DNA of 64,000 nt. It comes from Chloroflexota bacterium. Its GTDB lineage: Bacteria; Chloroflexota; Anaerolineae; Anaerolineales; Villigracilaceae. Positions 16,728-23,085 of the stretch are shown here, one piece after another. Both the position numbers and the translations under genes were made by a program. The notes under the pieces are model-generated. The model was not told the DNA's origin. It worked only from the letters and a program-made list of their open reading frames with translations, and did not search any database. The stretch covers positions 1-64,000 of the forward strand of contig JACRLC010000031.1 in the NCBI GenBank assembly GCA_016235425.1, in the 5' to 3' direction. The first letter of the stretch is position 1, and every line of letters begins with the position of its first letter.

Positions 16728-17486
16728 GTATTTCGGCTCTTCAATATAGTGCAGCTTCTCAGGATGTTCGCGCACAATCACAGACATACCGTCAAAGAAA
16801 TCATTGGCGGTCGCGAAATGGATTTTCGCCGCACCAACCTGAACTTCCTTGATGACGCCATCGGCCAGCAACTCATTCATGCCAGGCACGATGTACGTCT
16901 TCACACGCTCGTTCCTGCGCACGAACATCGAATACATCTTGATACGCGGCACACGGTCATAGCCGACGTAAATGCCCGAAAATTCCTTCATGCGGCGATA
17001 GTCACAACCGACGTTGTACTCGATGTAATGATGCATCGAGAATGTGCTGTTGAAATCCAGGCCAATGCTCAGGATTGTCCCGTTGATTTTATGGAACAAC
17101 GCAAACGCCGAGTTCGGGCCGTAGGCTTCCACATCCTCGGCCTGCGCGAATTCGTCCGCGCGGGCGCCCCAAACGGAGAAACTGTAAATCGGATGCGGAG
17201 TCCGCTTTGCGTCCGGCCTGAGGCGGGCGAGTTCAGTGATCATGCCCATCTTCGAGGGCGTTTCCATCACGTCGAAGTAATGCGTCTCCGTCCACGATTG
17301 AAAATTGAACGCGGGGAATAGCACCGTTCCAGCCGGCCCCACTAGTTCGCGCATCACATCAATTACGGTCTCCGCGCCGCCTTCCACGCCCCCAAGCGAT
17401 TTATACGACGTGTGAACAATAATCGTCTCGCCAGCCTTCACGCTTGTCTGGCGAAATCCATCGAGCAGTTCCTTGAATGTCAGCAT
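16725..17486 (-). CDS. AAC(3)-family acetyltransferase
   Basis: 253 residues from ATG 17486. The preceding LapA-like gene stops one base before this ATG, implying translational coupling; a longer frame from 17537 would overlap it. The fold is that of the aminoglycoside 3-N-acetyltransferase family: N-terminal IIVHTSYKSLGGV, PAFNFQSW, GPNSAFALFH, and the probable catalytic His in STFSMHHYIE. Acetyl-CoA is the expected donor. Embedded among neuB, spsF-like and aminopeptidase-like genes, it more plausibly acetylates an amino sugar of the glycan than an antibiotic (inference). Confidence 0.8.
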   Translation of the reverse strand: MLTFKELLDGFRQTSVKAGETIIVHTSYKSLGGVEGGAETVIDVMRELVGPAGTVLFPAFNFQSWTETHYFDVMETPSKMGMITELARLRPDAKRTPHPIYSFSVWGARADEFAQAEDVEAYGPNSAFALFHKINGTILSIGLDFNSTFSMHHYIEYNVGCDYRRMKEFSGIYVGYDRVPRIKMYSMFVRRNERVKTYIVPGMNELLADGVIKEVQVGAAKIHFATANDFFDGMSVIVREHPEKLHYIEEPKY

Positions 17487-17487
17487 A

Positions 17488-17763
17488 TTATTTTTTCTTT
17501 GCAGGTTTCCTTGCAGGCTTTTGCGAAAGTTCATCAATGGCGCGCTTCTGCCGCGTCAGCGCCCAACTGCGCTTCCACACCGAGGGCAACATCAACAGAA
17601 CGCCGATCAACACGCCGATAATCACGGCGATGATGATGAACAGCCCCACCTCCCCATCCACACCATAACCGAACAAATCAACGTGCGTCATGGTGTGATT
17701 AAAAGACGCAAACAACACGGCCCCGATGGTTACGACGATGGTCAGGATCAGTGAAAAAAACAT
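17488..17763 (-). CDS. LapA-domain (DUF1049) small membrane protein
   Basis: 91 residues with AGGAGGTCCAC immediately before the ATG, a very strong ribosome site. There are two membrane spans (FFSLILTIVVTIGAVLFASF and GLFIIIAVIIGVLIGVLLML) with a short loop, then a cytoplasmic basic tail ending in a KPARKPAKKK run. This is the layout of lipopolysaccharide assembly protein A-domain proteins. Its role within the glycan unit may be to scaffold membrane-bound steps (inference). It starts 9 bp after the GT4 gene and is coupled to the following AAC(3)-like gene. Confidence 0.8.
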   Translation of the reverse strand: MFFSLILTIVVTIGAVLFASFNHTMTHVDLFGYGVDGEVGLFIIIAVIIGVLIGVLLMLPSVWKRSWALTRQKRAIDELSQKPARKPAKKK

Positions 17764-17772
17764 GTGGACCTC

Positions 17773-18879
17773 CTATCTCAATTGGATTGCGGACTTATAA
17801 GCATTCATCAACACTTCGGCATTCTTCTGCCAATCGGCACGCCTCTCCGCGGACCTTCGTCCTGCGCGGCCAATCTCGGGCAGATTCTCCCTTTGAGAGA
17901 TTGCCGAAAGAATCTTCGCGGCCAGGTCGTTTGCATCGCCATCTTTGAACAACCAGCCATTCTCGCCTTCGGTCACCCATTCCTTGTTCGCAGGAATATC
18001 CGAAACGAGACACGGCAAACCGCAGGCCAGCGCCTCCATCAGCGAAACGGACGAGCCGTCCACGTGCGAAGGCGAGATATAAATATCGGCGTCATGATAC
18101 CAATCCGGCAAATCGCGTTGCGAAATCTGTCCGCCGAAAGTGACTCTGTCCATCACGCCGCCGGTTTGGAGAATACCACGAATGACGTGTCCCTGTGAAC
18201 CGCCATTTAGCAGCATCAGGTTTACATTTTCATTTTGCCGAGCCACCTTCACGAACGCGCGGGCGAGAACGTCCACGCCGTAGCGCGGTTCCCAGGAGCG
18301 ATTGCAGAAAAGAGTGAACGATTTCCGATTTACGATTTCCGATTTACGATTTTCGGACGCGGGCGCAAAGTGTTGGAGGTCAACTCCCCAGGGGAAGACG
18401 ACGGTTCGTTCAGGATTCATTCCATACGCGACGGCTTTGTCACGCGTCACATTGGCGTCGCTGGTGAAAAACGTTGAACGTTTCAACGTGTAACGCGTAA
18501 CCCATTCCATCCATTTGCTCTTGTGGACATCCTCCATCAAGTCAAATCCCCACGACATGGCGATCAGCGGACGAAATCCCGTCAGCGCGGCGAGGAACGC
18601 GCAGGTCTGGATCGGGCCTGCATGGATCAGGTCGGGTTTGATCTCACGAGTCAAACGTCGAAGGTCAAAGGTCAGGCGCGGCACGTCGCGCCAGCGGAAT
18701 TCGCGCTGGCCGTCTGCCCACAACACCTGCTCCACTTGTGAAGGGATGGGACGATCCTCCACCTGGCGCGGATTTCGTTCCAGTTGCAGAAAATACGTCT
18801 CGTGTCCGCCGTTTGCGATTGCAGTCAGGAAGCGATGGTCGTGGGTGGAGTAGTTTTTGGAGAAATAAAGGATTCTCAT
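17773..18879 (-). CDS. Family 4 glycosyltransferase
   Basis: 368 residues with a GT-B fold. The N-terminal acceptor domain has YFSKNYSTHDHRF; the C-terminal donor domain has HVDGSSVSLMEALACGLPCLVSD, which contains the family 4 E-x7-E-type signature (~285-300). It is a retaining transferase using a nucleotide sugar. Odd feature: around residues 176-190 the DNA is a tandem run of an ATCGTAAATCGGAA unit (about 18313-18355), giving an SENRKSEIVNRKSF linker. This looks like in-frame repeat DNA at the interdomain junction. Confidence 0.85.
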   Translation of the reverse strand: MRILYFSKNYSTHDHRFLTAIANGGHETYFLQLERNPRQVEDRPIPSQVEQVLWADGQREFRWRDVPRLTFDLRRLTREIKPDLIHAGPIQTCAFLAALTGFRPLIAMSWGFDLMEDVHKSKWMEWVTRYTLKRSTFFTSDANVTRDKAVAYGMNPERTVVFPWGVDLQHFAPASENRKSEIVNRKSFTLFCNRSWEPRYGVDVLARAFVKVARQNENVNLMLLNGGSQGHVIRGILQTGGVMDRVTFGGQISQRDLPDWYHDADIYISPSHVDGSSVSLMEALACGLPCLVSDIPANKEWVTEGENGWLFKDGDANDLAAKILSAISQRENLPEIGRAGRRSAERRADWQKNAEVLMNAYKSAIQLR

Positions 18880-18888
18880 GTTCGGTCT

Positions 18889-18950
18889 TGGACTCCAAAG
18901 CCTCCAGACTTTGGAGTGTTTATCGAAAGTCTGGAGACTTTCGAATCCAG
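18889..18950. repeat. Palindromic repeat family R5, copy 1
   Basis: GGACTCCAAAGCCTCCAGACTTTGGAG plus a second AAGTCTGGAGACTTTC arm. The same build occurs at 31072-31134. Both lie just upstream of a minus-strand gene start. Confidence 0.7.
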
Positions 18951-18954
18951 TATG

Positions 18955-20025
18955 TTACGCGCCCAAATCCGTCCAGCGCAATTCCCTGCCCAGCGGCATA
19001 TCGGTCAGCGCCTTCGTGCCGAGAACGTTTTCGATCTGGTCGGGCTTGATCGCGCCGGGCGTGGCCGGACGAAGCACGTCGATCATGTCACGCGTAAAGA
19101 TTTCACCGGCCTTGATATCGCGCGCGGCGCGCAGGCAGCGGCGCTGCACGATGGCGGTCTGCACTTCGTTATCGGCAATGAACTTATCGGGGCTGCCGAG
19201 CGAGCGTTCGAGCAGGCGCGTCTCTTCGACCATCTTCGCCCAGTTCTCGGGATTCATGGCGAACTTGTGGTCGGGTCCCTCGCGGTCATTGCTGTCGGTG
19301 AAGTGGCGCTCGATGACGCGCGCGCCCAGCGTCACCGCGCCGAGGACGGGCGCGACCGAGTGCGTGTGATCCGAGAGGCCGAGGATCACGTCGGGAAACA
19401 TGGCCGCGTAGGTTTTCAACACGTTGATGTGCAAGTGGTCGTAGTTATCGGGGCTGGCGGTGTAGTTCGTGTTGCACTGCATCAGCACCAGTTGTTTGTT
19501 GATCTTGAGAATGGCGCGGACGGCCTTCTGCACTTCGCCGATGGTGGATGCCCCCGTGGCGACGAAGAACGGCTTGCCCTTGCCCGCCATCCTTTCCAGC
19601 GCTTCGATCCAGTCAATTTCGCCCGAACCCGCCTTGTAGACCTCCACGTACTGGTCGAGGAAATCAATCGCTTCGAAATCGTAGGGCGAGGAGAAGTAGT
19701 CAATGCCGGCCTCATTGCACTCCTCCACCAGCGTCATGGACCAATCGAAGGGAATGGACGCGCCCTTGTAAACTTCAAAGACGGATTTCTTCCACGTCGC
19801 CTGGTGGCTGACCTGCCCGCCGCTCATGGCCTTGAAGCCATAATCCGAAACGATCTTTGGCGCGTCGAAATTCTGGAACTTGGCCGCGTCCGCGCCCGCT
19901 TCCCTGGCGAGGCGGATGAGCATTTTTGCCCGTTCCAGGTCTCCGTCATGGTTGGCGGCGATGTCGGCGATGAAATAGGTGGGGTGGTTCAGTCCAATGG
20001 TGCGTTTGCCGAATTTGATTTCCAT
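18955..20025 (-). CDS. neuB: NeuB-family nonulosonic acid synthase
   Basis: 356 residues from ATG 20025, preceded by AAGGAG 7 bases upstream; a longer frame to 20103 has no such signal. Family motifs are IADIAANHDGDLERAKMLI, AAKFQN, YKAGSGEID, GLSDHTHS and IERHFTDSNDREGPDH. A C-terminal SAF (antifreeze-like) domain starts about residue 290 (RRCLRAARDIKAGE). It condenses phosphoenolpyruvate with an N-acetylated hexosamine to a nine-carbon acid (sialic, legionaminic or pseudaminic type). The exact sugar cannot be told from the sequence, though pseB two genes upstream fits a pseudaminic-type route. DnaA-box-like 9-mers lie just upstream. Confidence 0.85.
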   Translation of the reverse strand: MEIKFGKRTIGLNHPTYFIADIAANHDGDLERAKMLIRLAREAGADAAKFQNFDAPKIVSDYGFKAMSGGQVSHQATWKKSVFEVYKGASIPFDWSMTLVEECNEAGIDYFSSPYDFEAIDFLDQYVEVYKAGSGEIDWIEALERMAGKGKPFFVATGASTIGEVQKAVRAILKINKQLVLMQCNTNYTASPDNYDHLHINVLKTYAAMFPDVILGLSDHTHSVAPVLGAVTLGARVIERHFTDSNDREGPDHKFAMNPENWAKMVEETRLLERSLGSPDKFIADNEVQTAIVQRRCLRAARDIKAGEIFTRDMIDVLRPATPGAIKPDQIENVLGTKALTDMPLGRELRWTDLGA

Positions 20026-20106
20026 GAGAACTCCTTGAATTAGCAGGCAGGCACACAGGGAAACAGCCAGACAAGTTACATCCGTGGTTACCTTTGTACT
20101 CACCGC

Positions 20107-20301
20107 TGTGGATAACTTCCTGTTTTCTGTGGATAACTCGGGTGATTACCTGTTGATAACTCGATCATTGCGGGTTCAAAAACGGGTTTATGGCTGTTGA
20201 TAACCCCTGATTTTCTGTGGATAACCCTGCTGGTATTGTGTATAAAATTCATCCAAACCTGTGGAGAAATCGGGGAGAGTCTCGTTCAAATCTGTGGATA
20301 A
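20107..20301 (-). promoter_or_regulatory. Phased array of DnaA-box-like 9-mers
   Basis: Eight same-orientation 9-mers, read on the minus strand as TTATCCACA or near variants, start at 20107, 20128, 20151, 20195, 20216, 20237, 20260 and 20293. Four are TTATCCACA, one is TTATACACA (also fitting TTATNCACA), two are TTATCAACA and one is TTCTCCACA. Spacings are 21, 23, 44, 21, 21, 23 and 33 bp, close to two helical turns. The array spans the 3' end of the RmlD-like gene and the upstream region of neuB. No AT-rich unwinding stretch or dnaA gene is visible. Confidence 0.6.
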
Positions 20302-21105
20302 CTTGTTGGTGGAAAGCCATAAGTTGTGGGAGCGGCGGGCGGTCAAACTGGACGAAAGGATGGATTTCGGTGAAATCTCGCCTTCCTTCAGTGCAAACTT
20401 ACGCGCGATCTCGACCCCAAACTGGTACTTGCTCATGGCCTGCGGCCCAACCAGGTGGTACAGACCGCTGAGGCCGCGCTCCAGCATCTTGACCAGGATC
20501 CGGGCAGTGTGATTAACCAGCATCGGACAAAAGATCACGTCGGTGAAGCCGCTCATGCTCTTGTTGTGGGTCAGGTTGGTGAAGAAGAATTCCGCAAGAC
20601 TGCGCCTGCCGCTCAGGCTCCACCCGTAGAAATTGACGCGCACCACAAGCGCCCCCCGGTTGGCCGAGAACGCGGCGCGCTCGCCGTCCAGTTTCGTTTG
20701 GGCGTACGTTCCGAGCGCGTAGGGCACATCCTTCTCGGTATAAAAACCGTCCTTCTGTCCGTCGAAGACCGCGTCCGTGGAAATGTGAACGAACGAGACC
20801 CCGCGCGCGTAGCAGGCTTTTGCCAGTTCGCCGGGCAGGTCCGTGTTGAGGCGGCGCGCCAGCTCCGGGTTGGCGTCGCAGGCCTCGAGGTCCGCGAGAG
20901 CGGCGCAGTTGATCAGCCAGTCGGGCCGCGCCGAGTCGAGGATGGCGTCCACCGCGCCGGGGTTGAGCAAATCCGTCCTGAGAATATCGAAGGGCGCGCG
21001 GACAAGTTTGCCGCGATCCACGCCGGTCATATCATGCGCAGACATTGTTTCCTGCGCGAGGTTGATGCCGAGCAAGCCGCTGACGCCGGTGATCAGGAGT
21101 TTCAT
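20188..21105 (-). CDS. RmlD-like SDR sugar-nucleotide reductase
   Basis: 305 residues from ATG 21105, where the Rossmann GVSGLLG begins; an in-frame extension to 21321 overlaps pseB and has no fold. Motifs are LLITGVSGLLGINLA, INCAALADLEACDANPE, HISTDAVFDG and YAQTKLDGE (catalytic Tyr/Lys), as in dTDP-4-dehydrorhamnose reductases. It probably reduces or epimerises a 4-keto sugar, perhaps the PseB product, given its place directly after pseB. The C-terminal ~40 codons coincide with DnaA-box-like repeats; the last ~14 residues (QQGYPQKIRGYQQP) look like an extension read from them. Confidence 0.8.
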   Translation of the reverse strand: MKLLITGVSGLLGINLAQETMSAHDMTGVDRGKLVRAPFDILRTDLLNPGAVDAILDSARPDWLINCAALADLEACDANPELARRLNTDLPGELAKACYARGVSFVHISTDAVFDGQKDGFYTEKDVPYALGTYAQTKLDGERAAFSANRGALVVRVNFYGWSLSGRRSLAEFFFTNLTHNKSMSGFTDVIFCPMLVNHTARILVKMLERGLSGLYHLVGPQAMSKYQFGVEIARKFALKEGEISPKSILSSSLTARRSHNLWLSTNKLSTDLNETLPDFSTGLDEFYTQYQQGYPQKIRGYQQP

Positions 21106-21127
21106 AAGCGTGTTCCTGGGGTCTTCT

Positions 21128-22138
21128 TCAGCCTTCCAACTTTCCCTGTGCGTACATCTCTTCAAACGGCGCGACGAATTTCTTGATGCCTTCGAGATCG
21201 AGCCACTCGGTATTATTGTCGCTCGAATAGCGGAAGCCGCCGTCGAGCAGTTTGCCCTTCGTCTGCCACGAGTAACCGAACCAGATGGCTTCGGCGGGCT
21301 GGACAACGAACATTTTATCAAGCTCCACGGTATGGCGCGCCTCGTCTTCGGAGATCAGCACCTCGTGCAATTTTTCGCCGGGACGGATGCCGATGATCTC
21401 CACTTCGGCATCGGGCGCAATGGCGCGCGCGATGTCGGTCACTTTGGTGCTGGGGATCTTGGGGACGAAGACTTCCCCGCCTTCCATCTGCTCGATGCAA
21501 CTGATCACAAAGCGGACGCCCTGTTCAAGCGACAGCCAGAAGCGCGTCATGCGGTCATCTGTGATGGTGACCTTGCCGTTGGCGCGCTGTTTGAGGAAGA
21601 GCGGCACCACCGAGCCGCGCGAGCCGACGACGTTCCCGTATCGGACGCACGAAAACCTGGTCGCTGAACCACCGGCATACGCGTTGCTTTGAACGGTTAA
21701 TTTCTCCGCCGCGAGTTTTGTCGCGCCGTAGAGATTCACCGGGTTGACGGCTTTATCGGTGCTGAGCGCCAGCACCTTCTTCACGCCGGCATCCAGCGCG
21801 GCTTCCACCACATTCGAGGAACCCATGATGTTGGTCTTGATGGCTTCCATCGGGTTGTACTCACAGGCAGGGACCTGCTTGAGCGCGGCCGCATGGACGA
21901 CCACGTCCACGCCGTGCATGGCGCGCGTAAGACGTTCGCGGTCGCGGACATCGCCGATGAAGTAGCGCAGGTTGGGCTGATTGAAGCCCTTCACCTGCAT
22001 CTCGTACTGCTTGAGTTCGTCGCGGCTGAAGACGATCACCTTTTTGGGGTTGTGATCGCGCAGGAGGATCTCGATGAATTTCTTCCCGAACGATCCCGTC
22101 CCGCCGGTGACGAGCACGACTTGATTTTTCCAATCCAT
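21128..22138 (-). CDS. pseB: UDP-N-acetylglucosamine 4,6-dehydratase (inverting)
   Basis: 336 residues, full length for PseB/FlaA1-type enzymes. NAD(P) loop TGGTGSFG (11-18); DELKQYEM; catalytic-type STDK (Asp128, Lys129) and YGATK (Tyr137, Lys141); SRGSVVPLF; GEVFVPKIPS. It makes a 4-keto-6-deoxy-hexosamine, the entry step to pseudaminic acid and some other deoxy-amino sugars. Its ATG overlaps the stop of the interrupted methyltransferase gene as TAATG, so translation was coupled to it. No PseC-type aminotransferase follows; an RmlD-like reductase and neuB do. Confidence 0.9.
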   Translation of the reverse strand: MDWKNQVVLVTGGTGSFGKKFIEILLRDHNPKKVIVFSRDELKQYEMQVKGFNQPNLRYFIGDVRDRERLTRAMHGVDVVVHAAALKQVPACEYNPMEAIKTNIMGSSNVVEAALDAGVKKVLALSTDKAVNPVNLYGATKLAAEKLTVQSNAYAGGSATRFSCVRYGNVVGSRGSVVPLFLKQRANGKVTITDDRMTRFWLSLEQGVRFVISCIEQMEGGEVFVPKIPSTKVTDIARAIAPDAEVEIIGIRPGEKLHEVLISEDEARHTVELDKMFVVQPAEAIWFGYSWQTKGKLLDGGFRYSSDNNTEWLDLEGIKKFVAPFEEMYAQGKLEG

Positions 22139-23084
22139 TATTGCTCCGTTTCCTTAATGGCCTCAAAGAGGCCGGAATCCTTTCGAATAAAAATATGACC
22201 CTTTTCCCGGAGTTCCTTCTCCAGGTCCCGTTCGATGCCTGCCAGTTCACTCTGCGATACTTCTGCTGCGCGAAAGCCCGACTGAATGTAATTCATGACA
22301 GGCCCGACTTCCGTAACTTGTAAATTCAGTAAATCACAGATTCAATCTTTGAATACCTGGTAGCAGCGGCTTTAGCCGTTTTTTCTCCTGAAATCTGCTG
22401 GAATCACTCCAAAATCCAATGGTTAGAACCGTGCCTATGGCAAATCTGTGATTTACTGAAATTGTCAGGATAACGGGCACTGGTGACAACCGGGAAGAAC
22501 GCTTTCAATTGCTCCAGGCCATTTTCCAAAGTAAACGGATTGACAAGCGGCTCGGATGATTTCGTGCTGGCACGTTTCAGCCATTCCTTCATTTCCTGCA
22601 CATGGTGATCGCCGACTGTCGTCGCAATCAAACGACCGCCTGGCTTGAGCACCCGTTTGATCTCTGCCAGCGCCTTCGGCCTGTCCGGCACATGATAGAG
22701 CATGTGGTTGGCAATGACGGCATCGAACCTTCCATTGTCGTAAAGAATGGACTGCGCGTCCACCTGCTCGAATTTGAAGGCGCGTCCCGTCACCACCAGA
22801 TTCCGCCAGGCGGCATCCAGCATTCCCTGGGAGAGATCGCTGAGCGTGATATTCCATCCGGCAGGGACACGGTCCGCGCATTCCTTCCACATTGCGGCGG
22901 AACCGCAGCCCAACTCCAGAATGCGCGCATCCGCCGGAAGTTTTACAAGTGTATCAAATATCCAGTTGAACCAGCCGTACGGATTCGTACTAAAGAGGCG
23001 ATGGATCGCGATACGCGCATCCAGGTTGGTCGAATCTCGATACTGGTCGGTGGTGAGGTAGTGTTGGTCGGTAAACCTGGACAT
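22138..23084 (-). pseudogene. SAM-dependent methyltransferase split by a MITE-like element
   Basis: The 5' part (23084 down to the element) has the class I methyltransferase core: ILELGCGSAAMW, TLSDLSQGML, VDAQSILY, VIANHMLYHVPD, KRVLKPGGRLIATT. It then reads into inserted DNA and stops at 22404 (226 residues). The missing C-terminus lies on the other side (22322 to 22138): LQVTEVGPVMNYIQSG through KGHIFIRKDSGLFEAIKE, the usual end of this subfamily. Removing the 132-bp element plus one 5-bp duplicate joins the parts in frame (PDN-LQV) into 269 residues, a normal family length. The 226-residue truncated product may still be made but lacks the final strand. A separate 52-residue peptide from ATG 22296 is possible and would keep the TAATG coupling to pseB. 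Confidence 0.85.
22327..22458. mobile_element. 132-bp MITE-like element with perfect TIRs and TSD
   Basis: The left end CAGTAAATCACAGATT (22327-22342) and right end AATCTGTGATTTACTG (22443-22458) are perfect 16-bp inverted repeats. Identical 5-bp flanks AAATT lie at 22322-22326 and 22459-22463, a target-site duplication. The interior has a GCGGCTTTAGCCG hairpin and no gene. The element is non-autonomous, and no matching transposase is in the window. It interrupts the methyltransferase gene. Confidence 0.9.
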
Positions 23085-23085
23085 G

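Noticed and set aside
16725-17486. Aminoglycoside resistance gene
   Set aside because: The family match is real, but the gene is coupled to a glycan unit and lacks any resistance-cassette or mobile context; sugar acetylation is more likely.
18310-18360. CRISPR-like short repeats
   Set aside because: Only about two and a half tandem units without spacers, read in frame inside a glycosyltransferase gene.
20107-20301. Chromosomal replication origin
   Set aside because: No dnaA, dnaN, parA or similar gene and no AT-rich unwinding stretch is visible, and several boxes lie in coding DNA; kept only as a DnaA-box-like array.
21106-21321. N-terminal extension of the RmlD-like protein
   Set aside because: The 72 extra residues overlap pseB in another frame and precede the clear Rossmann start.
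22138-22296. Independent 52-residue gene upstream of pseB
   Set aside because: Its peptide is the displaced C-terminus of the interrupted methyltransferase, as shown by the TIR/TSD structure and frame restoration. It might be translated but is not an independent gene.
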